A stretch of DNA of 64,000 bases. It comes from Eucommia ulmoides. Taxonomy: Eukaryota > Streptophyta > Magnoliopsida > Garryales > Eucommiaceae. This document shows, piece after piece, positions 11,339 through 21,790 of this stretch. The stretch spans positions 11,175,001 to 11,239,000 of the forward strand of contig CM028340.1 of NCBI GenBank assembly GCA_016647705.1. The letters are read 5' to 3'. Under the pieces are notes generated by a model that was not told the DNA's origin, did no database searches, and saw nothing but the letters and a program-made list of their open reading frames with translations. Position 1 is the first letter of the stretch. Each line of letters begins with the position of its first letter. A program made the position numbers and the translations under genes.

Positions 11339-12718
11339 TGGTAGCATGTAAATACGTCGCTACTTTCACTGCAAGTGTACGGGTCAAGTTTTAGTAAAGT
11401 TGGGAGAGTAAGGATATCGTGTTCACAGGAATTGGTTGTGATTATTATTGAGTACCACGTTTATCATGACCTAACTTTATCTAGGCTAAAATAAATGTGT
11501 TTAATTAATAAAGACTACTACTAAGTTAATTAATCTAATTAAATTAACTATACTATTATTACTAAGAGATGATTTAGAGAAAATATTGCCTAGGGATTAA
11601 CTTTTGTTTACAAAAACGTGTTTGATCTCGTTTTAGTTTACGTTAATGGCATTCGGGTATCCAACAATCTCAATTCGTAAACTCACTTGCCACCTCTCCC
11701 AAGTGTAAGACGAGTGAATACATGACTTTGGGTCAACGGAGAAATCCCCCACAACGTCTTAAAGACGCTAGGTCACGTGAGTCTTGCCCCAACGCCATTG
11801 ATTCCACACTTTCTAACATCCTCCCGGGTTGTTAGATTGTCGTGTTGTGTTTACCCTTGTTTGAATTCGGGGTTACCTCTCCCGAGTGTCAAACCTCGTA
11901 TTCTCTAATTATCAAAACAAGCACAATAACATGACAACATGGCAAACACAATCGAAATTATTATAAAACACAGATTCACAAAACACAAACTTAAACAAAC
12001 AACACTTTTATAAATTATATTAATCCATAGACAAAAACCCATTTAACTCATGGCCATAGCTGATTATATAATTAAAAATAAGCTAAACATACTCAAACAA
12101 CAATCCTAAGTTAAGAAATAAAGAAAGAAATGAGAGAAACTGAGCCTAGTCTAAAGATTTGTTGCTAAAAATGTTTCGAGATTGCTCCCTCTTCTTTGCA
12201 ATGTGATCTTATCCTTAGGAATTTCTTGAGCACTCCCTAAACCTCTCTCTAAAATATCGTAAGTCTATATGAGCTCTCATGGACGGAGGAGAGGAGAAGA
12301 TGGGGTATAAATAAGGAAAATATCTAAAATAAATATCTAAATCTATGCAGAGGTGACCGCCGCGGCGGTGGGTAAGTCGGTTCACTAATCGCTTAGGCAG
12401 TGGAGTCAGAAGTGGATTAAGGGACTATCCTACAGTTTCACATCCTAGGCGGTGGGATTCCAGCAGATTTAGGCACCTTTCTGCAGTTTCACCGCCTAGG
12501 CGGTAGGCTACTATTCAGAATATTGCCTCCGTGCATGTTCTTCCACCGTTCTTGATCCGATTACATCGTTATTGATCCGTTTTTATACCTTTTTACCCCC
12601 CAAACCTGATTTAGAAAAAAACACATAAAAACATATTAAAACGTACTAAACATACTCGAAAACTAACAATGTTCGGATTGAAAATATATAGGTAATTTTC
12701 ACCGATCAAACTCCATTA
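11339..12718 (-). repeat. Element B 5' LTR
   Basis: TGGTAGCATG to CACCGATCA, 1380 bp, pairing with the 3' LTR at 1772-3153. U3 palindromes lie at about 12355-12510 and include CCGCCGCGGCGGTGG and CACCGCCTAGGCGGT, so two centre types occur in one LTR. TATAAATAA lies near 12306. Confidence 0.87.
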
Positions 12719-12723
12719 ATATA

Positions 12724-13018
12724 AACTAGATTGAAATGAACACGTTTAAGTGAACGAAGTTAATCCATAGCCAATAACTTCCCATAAACGTTATACTAGT
12801 ATATTAGTATAATTAGTTTAATTAACTTAGTTTAGTATTTTTTTATTATAAAAAAACTACATTTTTATTGCCTAAATAAAGTTAGGTTATGACAATTACG
12901 GTACTCAATGATAATCTACAACACTTCATGTGGATACGACAACTCTTACTCTTCCCACTTTACTAAAACTTGACTTGTACATTTGCGATGAAAGTAGCGA
13001 CGTATTTATGTGCTACCA
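12724..13018 (+). repeat. Element A 5' LTR, downstream part
   Basis: Resumes the U5 side of the LTR after element B (AATATAAACTAGATTG...) and ends GTGCTACCA. With 697-1771 this gives 1370 bp, the normal LTR length of the family. Confidence 0.85.
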
Positions 13019-13024
13019 AGTTTT

Positions 13025-13042
13025 TTGCGCCGTTGCTGGGGA
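13025..13042 (+). other. Element A primer binding site (tRNA-Asp)
   Basis: TTGCGCCGTTGCTGGGGA starts six bases after the LTR end. It matches the complement of the plant tRNA-Asp 3' end (TGGCGCCGTTGCCGGGGA) with two changes. Confidence 0.8.
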
Positions 13043-13156
13043 TTGGTTTTTAGATTGTTGTTGATATTGTGAGTAAATACTTGATTTTAATTTAGGCATT
13101 TATTTTGTTTATAATTTTTTCTTTGTAGTTTTGTTTTTCTTGTAGGGTACTTGACA

Positions 13157-14142
13157 ATGTTAGATCAACAAGTACTTTTGTGTTTCTTTCGACGCGATTT
13201 TGATCCATTTTATTATGCTTGGGATTGATACAAAGCATTTCTATTCCGGTTCCCCAATCATCGTTTCTCGAGGGAGTGTCAACTACTGAACTTCCTTGAC
13301 GGGTTATTAGCTGTAACCATAACATGGGTGGAAAAAGAAAACGATACCACCTCATTCAACCAATTAAATGTGGACGTAGCCTACCAGGTACTGGAAGACA
13401 TGGCAGAGTATTATTTTCACTATTAGAATTATTCAACAAGCTACCAAAGCTTGGGGGATAGTTTCACCGTTTCGACGCCATGGATTGACATCCCGGACCA
13501 ACAAGAGAAGTGTTCCCCCACATTTGAGGAAATGTTCACTGAATTTATGGGGAAAACTCAGGCTTTCTGGAGGGAAACGAATGACAGGATCAATGAGCAC
13601 GAGGATTGTCTTGACAATATTGAGATGGTCTGCGCCGAAATCGATGAGACATAACGTCTTTTCAGACGCAAATCGGTTAGCTTATCTGATTGATTGAGGC
13701 CGAGTCAGACATGGTGGTATTGGGAGATACACAATCCATATCATGTGAAAGCCACCATGAGGAACCGAAAATAAGTGAAAGGAACTTGGGTGGGTTCAAA
13801 GATGATTATTCGCATCAGACAAGAAACTAAGCATAGATCGACGATTGTGATTCTTTACCATTGGAGATCCACATTGTGATGCCACCACCGATCTAAGACG
13901 ATCATATCTATGAGGATCTAATGTAGCTCACTTGTCCTTTGTCGCCATTTGAAACATTCATTCAGGCCAACCAAGCACAAGAATCAGAGTTGAGTCGAGT
14001 TGAAAGCTCGAGCTGATCAGATCCAAATCTCGCCAATCTTGAGGGCGTACAGAATCAAGACCCATATGTGGTGTTGTATGATATTTACTATGGGTGGAAG
14101 CCGCTCTTTGACAAGCACTTCTCCATGTCAGGCCGAGGATAG
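13157..14142 (+). pseudogene. Element A gag remnant
   Basis: Starts at MLDQQ, followed by pieces of the family gag. The recognisable order is: a segment ending in the coat-like CPNH/FPNH region, then WIDIPDQQEK, then LEEMF.EF.GKTQAFWRETNDRINEHEDCLDNIEM (a probable coiled coil), then a C-terminal end with YGWKPLF and SGRG before a TAG. The central part matches NWLNKHETRLDNIE in the Gypsy gag at 22.3-22.9 kb. Frameshifts and stops break it: its length is not a multiple of three. Protease, RT and integrase are absent. This is a dead copy of the family's only coding region. Confidence 0.75.
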
Positions 14143-15042
14143 TAAACCAAGTGCTTCTTGGGAGGCAACCCAAGTTAAAAATAAATTAGATCCATCACCA
14201 CCGACTTCATTCGGATGTGAGATTGTCTTGCCTCCCAGGTACGTATTCTAAATCCTTTTCATCGACATGCTTTATTTCAAATATTGAGATAGATGATTGG
14301 GTCATTGTGGACACTGCCCATTTTAAGTTTGGGGGTGATGTGTAGTATGTTAGTATGTTTTATTGTTTAATTGTTTGTATGTTTGTTTAGTGTAGAATGT
14401 GTTTTTGTAGTTGTTGTTATGTGCTGAATTTTTAGTTCATCTGGGCCATTATCCGACGATGATATTACCCCATAGTTGTTTATCGAGGTAAAAGGTAATG
14501 CTCATTCATGTGTGTTCTGTGTGTTTAGCATGTTGTTTTGGTAAAAGTTATTGTAGATCCTAATTTGCACAAGCACGTAAACTCAATGTATAACTATTCA
14601 ATTGATTTGAGGCCAATTATCCATTAGCCAAACTCATGACAATTTATGGGATTCTAGAACTTGATTGGGGAAAACTTGAGGCTAAATCCTAGGCGACGTA
14701 GTTCAGGAGACATGATTTAGGCATTCATTTTGTCACTTGAGCCTTTGAAACTTACCTTGCTATATGTTTATCCCTCGTTACCCTGTCGAAGCCAATTAGC
14801 CGTTTCAATTTTGAACATGTAACAAATACCCTAGCGAATTGAATTCTTTCCAAACCTATATCGCTAAACCGAAGCCACAATTTAAGTGAATCAAGTTAGC
14901 ATTCGTGTATGCTACTTGAAGTGGGTAGTTGGGTTTAGGAAGAACTTTTCATTGGTTCGGTATTCGAGTACTCACTTCTCATTTCGCTTTCATTTTAACA
15001 GCACCCGTGAAATTGTAATAATCCAATAAGTTTGGGGGTGTG
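14143..15042 (+). other. Element A noncoding internal region, 5' half
   Basis: No ORF. The GCTTCTTGGGAGGCAACCC hairpin motif follows the gag stop. It continues with a decayed second hairpin and CAGGTACGT splice-donor-like sequence (about 14215-14245). PPT-like tracts AAGTTTGGGGGT lie at 14325-14336 and 15028-15039. The sequence is shared with the other family members. Confidence 0.6.
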
Positions 15043-15047
15043 GTACG

Positions 15048-16667
15048 TGATAGGTGTGATATACTTACATATTTTCAAACCAAATTAAGTTAGTTTCAAG
15101 TGTTTATATAGTATTTTATTATGTTTTAATTAGTTTTATTACTTTTTGTATAAATCAGACGTGTGGGGCAAAAAGATAGGAAACTGGAGAAGAATGATGA
15201 GATTGAACCAAAAGCGGTCAAAGTTATGGTGGATAAATAAGCTCAGAGGCAAAAATGTCAAACAGGCCTACCGCCTAGGCATCCAGACCACCGCCTAGGC
15301 GGTGAAGAAGCTGAGAATTACCAAAGGCTACTGACAGCCCACCACCTTGGCAAAAACCCAACAGAAATATTTCCAAGTCTACCGCCTACTTCTTCACCTA
15401 GGCGATCAGCCAAACCAACCTACCTCTACCCAGGCGGTGGAACCCTTCGCCTAGGCAGAAACCCTTTGCATAGCCTAGATATTTATTAGATCTTTTGTAG
15501 ATCTTTTGCTTTAAATACCATTCCCTCTCTCCTCTTTGTGAACCCCCGTCCATTTAGGCACCTTAAGCTATATTTAGGCTAGGGTTTAGGAGTTTTAGAG
15601 GTGGAGCTCACATCCCGAAGTGGAGAAGATGGCGAATCGATCGTTGAGTATTCTTAATGGTTTATCTTCGGACGAGGCTAAGTTATTCAATTGTTTTTCC
15701 TTATTTCTTTATCTTAGGATCATGTAAGCATGTTTAGCCCATTATTTCATTGTTTATACAGTTTTGACCATGAGTTAAATATGGATTGTAGTAGAGATTA
15801 ACATTATATTTATAAATACGTTGTTTGGATGATTTCTGTGTTTTGTTTATGATTGTTCTTTGCAGTTTGATTGTATTTATCGTACTATTTTTTTTTATCA
15901 TGCTTAGTTAGATAAATGGAGAATACAGGGTTTCGATAAACCCTGGATTCAAATTAGGGTAAACAAACGCCACGATTCTATAACCCGGTCAGGGTTTGAA
16001 TGGTGAACAATCGATGACGTTGGGGCAAGACTCACGCGACCTAGGGTTGTTAAGATATTGAGGGAGACTTCTTCGTTAACTCGAAGTTGCGTTATATCCC
16101 TCATCTTACACTCGGGAGAGGTGGCGATGGAATTTTAGAACGAAAATTGTCAATAAGGTAAATACAACGCATGATCCAATGACCTGGTCGGGAGTTGGAT
16201 TGTGTGCAATCAATGACGCTGGGCGAGACTCACATGACTTAGGATCATTAAGATATTGAGGGGGACTTCTTCGTTGACTCGAAGTTATACATTCCACCAT
16301 CTTACACTCGGGAGAAGTGGCAGTGGAGTTTACGTACCGAGATTGTCAAATAGGTCAAACACCGTAAACATGAGTAAATCGAGATCAAACACGTATTTGT
16401 AAACACGTTAATCCCTAGGCAATTATTTATCCTAAAACATATTAGCATGTTAGTCTAGTTAATTTAGGATATATTAGTATTAGTTTAATTAATTAAATAT
16501 ATTTTTTTTCGCCTAGATAAAGTTAGGTCACGACAAACGCGGTATTCGATAGTAACGACACCAATCCCTGTGAATACGATAACCCGATCTTAACGATCAC
16601 ATTATACTAAAACTTAGATCTCGTATACTTGCGAGTGTAAGTAGTGGCGTATTTCGCGCCCCTACCA
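15048..16667 (+). repeat. Solo LTR, long subfamily with duplicated downstream block
   Basis: Begins TGATAGGTGTGAT and ends CCCTACCA (1620 bp). It is flanked by GTACG (15043-15047) and GTATG (16668-16672), a 5-bp target duplication with one C-to-T change. The U3 has CCTAGG-centred palindromes (about 15270-15460). A block of about 199 bp containing GACGTTGGGG and ACACTCGGGAGA occurs twice in tandem (about 15970-16360). It lies in element A. Confidence 0.85.
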
Positions 16668-16672
16668 GTATG

Positions 16673-17302
16673 TTAAAAAAAACATATGTAATTATTATTC
16701 AATTTTCATTTCTTTTAACAAGTGAGTACGTCGTTCTTAAATAGATGTTCAGGATTGTTTCAAATTTATCTATTGGGATTTGAGAGTGATTTTGTGCCAA
16801 ACGTTGTGCCTTGGGTGTCGTTGAGTTAATATCGTTAACCTGTTTTATATTTTCGATGTACCCTTGGCCCTGTTCCAAACCAAACCTAGTCCTATTGATC
16901 TTTTTGAACTGCTTAGCCTACATTACTGGAGAGTGGAACCCAGTTAGGCCTATGGATATCCTAATCCTTATCGGTTTAAGTCTTGAGCATCGTTGGTGGA
17001 TAATCCAATCCGATTGTTGGATGGTTATATTATTGAGTTTCGCACACACAAGTTGAAAGGATCTAAAATGGTGTTTACCATTATTGAATGTTGAAATTCT
17101 AGAACATTACATGGTGTGTTTTACTCCTGAACTCTATATGATTGGGGGTTGTTCTAGGAAAAATGTTTTGGTCGATAGTTGAATTCAAAACTCGCATATC
17201 GTTATGTTTAGGTTGTTCGTGTTAGTTATTTCGTTGTTGTTTTTCCTTTTTTTTTATTTTTATTTTAGTGTAAGGGTTTTGCTCGAGGACTGGAAAAATT
17301 CC
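16673..17302 (+). other. Element A noncoding internal region, 3' half
   Basis: Continues the conserved noncoding internal sequence after the solo LTR. It includes TTTAACAAGTGAGTACG (about 16715-16732), the right arm of the inverted repeat seen in sister copies. No coding sequence is evident. Confidence 0.55.
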
Positions 17303-17315
17303 AAGTTTGGGGGTA
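17303..17315 (+). other. Element A polypurine tract at the abrupt element end
   Basis: AAGTTTGGGGGTA matches the terminal PPT of complete copies (for example 58354-58366). There the LTR start TGATAGG follows. Here CTCCT and unrelated sequence follow, so the 3' LTR is absent. Confidence 0.7.
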
Positions 17316-17520
17316 CTCCTCTTTGAACTCTAAACCTAGAATCACGAATTTAGGGTTTGAAATGCGATTTTGGTAGTTGATGTGTGGTGGGGATCTTTGT
17401 TTTTGAGTGTGGAATGATGGATTTGAGGTCATAAAATGGTTTGGAGATAAAATTTGAAGAGTTTCGGGAGTTAGGGTTTGAGATTTTTGGTTTTTTGAAA
17501 CGACACCCCTAATTATCGAA
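17316..17520 (-). other. Gypsy post-pol untranslated region, distal part
   Basis: AT-rich sequence with no supportable ORF. Read on the minus strand it runs from the palindromic repeats toward the post-pol ORF and would join 691 once element A is removed. Confidence 0.4.
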
Positions 17521-17700
17521 ACAAGGGCACTATCGCTGCAATGATGGGTTTCATCGCTGTAGTGATAAAAGTCCAGTGGGATTTTTTACTTTCCATCACT
17601 GTAGCGGTGGTCTCCTTCACTGCAGTGATGGAATAGCAAAATGGATTCTGCTTAATAGTCACTACAACGATGTTTTCCATCACTGCACCGATCAAGGCTG
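17521..17700 (-). promoter_or_regulatory. U3-like palindromes inside the Gypsy element, between pol and the post-pol ORF
   Basis: Repeated ATCGCTGCAATGAT, CATCGCTGTAGTGAT, CATCACTGTAGCGGTGG, CACTGCAGTGATGG and ATCACTGCACCGATC. These are the same type of palindrome as in the Gypsy LTR U3 (25.2-25.46 kb). Here they are not in an LTR. They lie about 250 bp past the pol end and, after removing element A, about 0.6 kb before the post-pol ATG. Overlapping short frames on both strands are not genes. Confidence 0.5.
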
Positions 17701-17949
17701 CAGCTTTTCAAATGATGTTTTCGCATTTTTCTTCAAACGGTCTACCACCACTTTATTTTCATTCTGCTATTTCATCATGTTCAAGATCATATAACTTTCC
17801 CAAATGTCCGAGCTCCTCCATTCACTCACAAACTCGCTTCGTGACCAATTCAACCACCAAAAAGTTACTATATAAAAAATTGGCTAAAACCAAACCCATG
17901 GGTTGTATATAAAAAAAAAGGCGCTTGATTTAACGTCCTTAGCTGGACT

Positions 17950-18998
17950 TAGCAACTATCCACATCAGTCGTCAATGAGGGAGATACTCTCCACAACTCG
18001 TTCTTCATTCCCAAAATAGTATTTGATTATTTCCCCATTGAATTGAAAAATCCGTCCGTCGTCACCTTCCAATTCAACTGAGCTGAATGGAAATACTTGT
18101 TCGATCCGGAATGGTCCGGACCATCTGGACTTCAATTCTTTAGAAAGAGTCTCAGTCGGGAATTAAAAAGTAAGACTTGTTGTCCCGGGATGAACTCCTT
18201 CCTAATAATGTGCTTATCGTTCCATTTCTTGGTTTTTTCTTTGTACAACTTGGCCTTCTCATATGCCTCATTCCGAAATTTCTCCATCTCATTGAGTTAG
18301 AGGAGACGTTGTTTCCCCAAAGCATTGAGATAAAAAATTAGCTTCTTTATCGCCCAATAGGCACGGTGCTCTAATTCTATTGGCAAATGACACGCTTTCC
18401 CAAACACCAACCGATACGGTGAAATTCTGATCGGAATTTTAAAATCCATGCAATATGCTTATAGTGCATCTTCTAATTTCACCACCCAATCCTTATAGTG
18501 AGAGTGAACCGTGTTATCCAAGATCTATTTTATTTCTCGATTGGACACTTCGGCTTAGCCATTTGTTTGGGGATGGTAAGAAAGTGCCACCTTCTATCGG
18601 ACTCTATACTTTGTCAATAGAGTATTGAACATTTTATTGCAAAAAGTAGGTCCCTTCATTATGTTCTTATGAAGGAATTGCAGAACCACCTTGGCATCGT
18701 TGATTGGCGTGGCCACAGTCTCAACCCATTTTAACATGTAATCCACCATTAGCAAGATATACTCCTGACCAAAGGATAGCAGAAACAGTCCTATGAAATC
18801 AATCCCCTAAACATCAAGTAACTCCAACTTGAGAATTAACATCAAGGGCAACTCATGTCGTCTTGAGATGTTGCTAACCCTCTGGCATCGATCAGAGGCT
18901 TTTACAAACGTATATGAATCATGAAAAAACATCGGCCAGTAAAAACCTAATTGAAGCACCTTAGCGGCCATCCGTGTTGCTCCAAAATGCCCCCTCAT
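17950..18998 (-). pseudogene. Gypsy integrase remnant
   Basis: Integrase joins element cDNA to host DNA. Visible in order: HFGATRMAAKVLQLGFYWP and CQRVSNISRRHE (zinc-binding/linker region), LLDV-stop-GIDFIG (first catalytic Asp), DAKVVLQFLHKNI, then directly TFCNK, then YHPQTNG and SNREIK (the Glu region), [39 protein letters not shown], and SRWSGPFRIEQVFPF near the C-terminus (GPY/F-like). The segment that normally carries the second catalytic Asp before THFCNK is missing, about a dozen residues. Stops and shifts add to the damage. It ends near the GCGCTTGATTTAACGTCC stretch at about 17932. Confidence 0.8.
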
Positions 18999-18999
18999 A

Positions 19000-19975
19000 T
19001 GGTGATGAATGGCAATGATATAGAATGCTTGTCATTTTCTCTTCTGGAACACATCGTCGAATGACTTGGTCGGCGCATTATTTAAACAATATCGGGTCAT
19101 CCCATATATAATGCTTCACATCGAATAGGAATTTCTTCCTTTGGGCACTTAATAGGTCCGACAGAAACACCTTGCACGCAAGATAATTGATTATATCTGC
19201 GAACCACGAAAGTTTAGCTTCAACATTGAACAATTCCTCATCTAGGAAAATTTCGGTGATACAAGAATCATCACCAACATCTTCTAGCACGAGCTAGGAG
19301 AGATGACCGACTACCACATTCTCACTCTCCTTTTTATATTTAATCTTAGTATCAAATTCCTGAAGCATTAGAATCTACTTGATTAGACGCGGCTTGGCGT
19401 CTTGATGGCGGCAAGGTCCGTATAGATGATCACTCTGGACCCTATAATGTAAGAATGAAACTTATCACATGCGAAGACCACCGCCAACATCTCCTTCTCA
19501 ATGATGGTGTAATTCTCTTGAGCGTCATTTAGCATTTTGCTTGCATAGTATATGGATCAGAAAATATTCTCCTTTTCATTGGCCTAAAGCAGCTCCAACT
19601 GCATAGTCGCTCACATCATACATGATTTCAAAAGGCTCATTCCAATCTGGAGCAACTATAATTGGAGCTGAGATCAACTTCTCCTTCATGGCATTGAACG
19701 CTCCCACACAAGCATCATAAAAAATGAATGAGGCATCATTTTCAAGCAAATGACATAAAGACTTCACCATTTTAGAAAACTCTTTTATGAATCGCCGATA
19801 GATGCAGGCATGGCCTTAGATACCTCAAACTTCCTTCACATTGATTGGTGGTGGAAGTTTCTCGATCGTCTCAATCTTCGCCCGATCCACCTCAAGCCCC
19901 TTGGAACAGATCTGATGGCCTAAGATGATTTTCTCTTTGATAATGAAATGACACTTTTCCCAATGAAGAACTAAA
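19000..19975 (-). pseudogene. Gypsy RNase H and connection region remnant
   Basis: Continues RT on the same strand. Visible are CHFIIKEKI.LGH (end of RT), RFIKEFSKMVKSLCHLLE, FNAMKEKLISAPIIVAPDW, FEIMYDVSDYAVGAALGQ (the RNase H active-site Asp lies in this stretch, before a stop), YYASKMLNDAQENYTT-like sequence, and WFADIINYLAC...FLSDL, the link to integrase. RNase H removes the RNA template during reverse transcription. Several stops break the frame, but order and spacing fit Athila-type pol. Confidence 0.75.
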
Positions 19976-19977
19976 TG

Positions 19978-20474
19978 CTATTCTTCACAGCGGTTGAGAA
20001 CAAGTGACAAATTATAAAAGCAATAGTTAAAGGATGAACCAAAGACCGAAAAGTCATCCATGAACACTTCCATTATATCTTCTACCATGTCCAAAAATAT
20101 AGCCATCATACACCGTTGGAATGTTATCGGAGCATTGCAAGGGCCAAACAGCGTACGACGGTATGCAAATGTGTCGTATGGGCATGTGAAAGTTTTCTTT
20201 TCTTGGTCTTCTAGTACAATGGCTATTTGATTGTAGTTTGAATAGTCATAAAAAAAGCAATAGTGGTCATAACCGGAGAGACGATCCAATATTTGATCAA
20301 TGAACGGGAAAGAAAAATGATCATTACGTATGGCCAACTTTCTATAATCAATGCACACTCTCTATCCAGTGATGGTTCGTGTAGGAATTAGATCATTTCT
20401 CTCATTCTTCAACACCATCATGCCTCCTTTCTTAGGAACCACTTGCACCAGACTCACCCATTTATTGTCCGATA
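19978..20474 (-). pseudogene. Gypsy reverse transcriptase, main part
   Basis: RT copies element RNA into DNA. Downstream of the Mutator-like insertion, the frame reads SDNKWVSLVQVVPKKGG, LIPTRTITG, a shift, then MCIDYRKLAIRNDHFSFPFID, YNQIAIVLEDQEKKTFTCPY, RTLFGPCNAPITFQRCM and EVFMDDFSVFG. The catalytic box is FMDD where YMDD or YVDD is usual; both Asp are kept. The conserved order of RT blocks is complete, but a stop/shift lies between the first and second blocks. The N-terminal residues lie past the transposon at 21229 and up. Confidence 0.85.
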
Positions 20475-21228
20475 TAGCATATAGGGAAAAGTATAATTTA
20501 GACCCTCTAACTATTGACACATTTCTAAGTGGTCCCTCTAAGTTTAAATGTTTCATTTCAAACCCTCTACGTATCATAACATTTCAAAATGGTCCCTCCA
20601 TTAGAGATTTTGTTAAAACTAACAGAATCTTAGGGGCAAAATGGTATTTTCACATTTTTAAAATTTTTTAATCATTTTTAATTTTTTTTAATCTCTCTCT
20701 CTCTCCCTCTTCCTCTCTCTCCCTCCTTCCCTTTTTCCGTCACCTCCCTCTCCCTCTTTCCCTCTCCCCCGCCACCTCTCTCCTTCCCTTTCCCTTATTC
20801 CCTCTCCCTCTCCCTCATTCTCTCTCCCTGTAACAGGGGGTGAGTTCACCCCCCGTTGCGGGGATGGAATACACCCCCTGCAATAGGGGGTGTTTTTACC
20901 CCCTATTTGTGGGGGTGGAAGGGGATGAAGAGGGAGAGAGAGAGGGAGGTGGCAGGAAGAGGGAAGGAGGGAGAGAGAGAGAGATATATAAAGGGGAGGA
21001 AGAGAGAGAGATTAAAAAAATATTAAAAATAATTAAAAAAATTTAAAAACGTGAAAAGACCTTGTTGCCCCTCAATTCCATTAGTTTTAACTAATTTTCT
21101 AACGGAATGACTGTTTAGAAACGTTATGATACGTAGAGGGTTTGAAATGAAACGTTTAAATTTAGAAGGACCACTTAGAAATGTGTCAATAGTTAGAGGG
21201 TCTAAATTGTACTTTTTCCTAGCATATA
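20475..21228. mobile_element. Mutator-like (MULE) non-autonomous transposon with 9-bp target duplication
   Basis: The element spans 20484-21219 (736 bp). It is flanked by identical 9-bp TAGCATATA (20475-20483 and 21220-21228). The 9-bp duplication is typical of Mutator elements. Termini GGGAAAAGTATAATTTAGAC and its inverted partner (GGAAAAAGTACAATTTAGAC read from the right) extend into inverted repeats of about 180 bp (20484-20665 and 21040-21219). Inside are a pyrimidine-rich stretch, a centre of inverted C/G runs and a purine-rich stretch, so the whole unit can fold back. No transposase. It splits the RT frame: removal joins LNVIIIYAISDNKWV exactly. Confidence 0.9.
20690..21012. repeat. Pyrimidine/purine mirror-complementary interior of the MULE
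   Basis: 20690-20830 is almost pure C/T (CTCTCTCC-type repeats). 20926-21012 is almost pure G/A (GGAGGGAGAG-type). Between them are CCCCCTGCAATAGGGGG and CCCCGTTGCGGGG inverted repeats. This low-complexity sequence can pair with itself. It codes for nothing; frames here are artefacts. Confidence 0.7.
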
Positions 21229-21790
21229 TGATTATGACATTCAATTACTTCAACACCTCAACACAGACCGCCTTCTTCATCACCAGATTTAGCCTTCTTT
21301 GGTGCTCAATAGAGGGCTTAAATGAGTCTTCCATCAAGATTTTATGCATGCGAATAGTCGAGCTAATTCCATTGATGTTGGAAATAGACCATGCGAATGC
21401 AGATTTATGTCATTTGAGAATACTAAGCAATTTGTTTTCTTTTTCTTGAGTCAAAGATGATGAGATAATGACCAGATCAGTTGAGTTCTCTCCCAAGAAT
21501 GTATACCGAAGGTGATCCGATAATTGCTTGAGAATCAACCTACCATGAGGTGGATTTAAGGGATTAGCTAAACTAACTTCATCATCAAGGGTCTCCACTT
21601 GAACCAAATCCACTATGTCTTTAGGTACTATTTCTAAAGATAGGACGTAGTCCACAACACATTCTTTCGTGGTTGAGCCTTTTTCACCAAAATCCCCCAT
21701 AGATAGGGAATTTGCGAGAATATGCTCTAATGGATCCCGATTAAATTTTTCATGAAAGAATTCTCTAACGCACGAGTCCACCACTTCCAC
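21229..21790 (-). pseudogene. Gypsy pol spacer and RT N-terminus
   Basis: Between protease and RT. It reads VDSCVREFFHEKFNRDPLEH, PLNPPHGRLILKQLSDHLRY and FLGENSTDLVIISSSLTQEK (the usual connector before RT). Then come SAFAWSISNINGISS, a shift, and AVCVEVLKYLNVIII, which runs into the transposon duplication. The 126-codon part at 21410-21790 is open. Confidence 0.75.

Larger units (their letters stand above)
1772..12718 (-). mobile_element. Element B: non-autonomous Gypsy-type retrotransposon
   Basis: Complete element with two LTRs (1382 and 1380 bp) and an identical 5-bp duplication AACTC at 1767-1771 and 12719-12723. It is inserted in the 5' LTR of element A. Without nested element C the internal region is about 2.68 kb. 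It contains a tRNA-Asp PBS (present twice), a broken gag, noncoding sequence and a PPT next to the 3' LTR. Confidence 0.85.
697..17315 (+). mobile_element. Element A: non-autonomous Gypsy-type (TR-GAG-like) retrotransposon with no 3' LTR
   Basis: The 5' LTR (697-1771 plus 12724-13018) begins TGATAGGTG and ends CTACCA. It is followed by a tRNA-Asp PBS, a decayed gag (13157-14142), about 1.5 kb of noncoding internal sequence and a polypurine tract (AAGTTTGGGGGT, 17303-17314). The expected second LTR is missing: CTCCT follows at once, matching CTCCT at 692-696 before the element. Without nested element B and the solo LTR at 15048, it is about 4.0 kb. It sits in the Gypsy element between pol and the post-pol ORF. 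Confidence 0.75.

Noticed and set aside
17870..17882. TATA-like TACTATATAAAAAA as a promoter of a host gene
   Set aside because: It lies in the decayed post-pol region of the Gypsy element with no gene downstream; AT-rich chance match.
21126..21449. 107-codon plus-strand frame at the MULE edge, and its mirror frames at 20351-20671 and 21023-21244
   Set aside because: They arise from the terminal inverted repeats and the complement of pol; no transposase motif.
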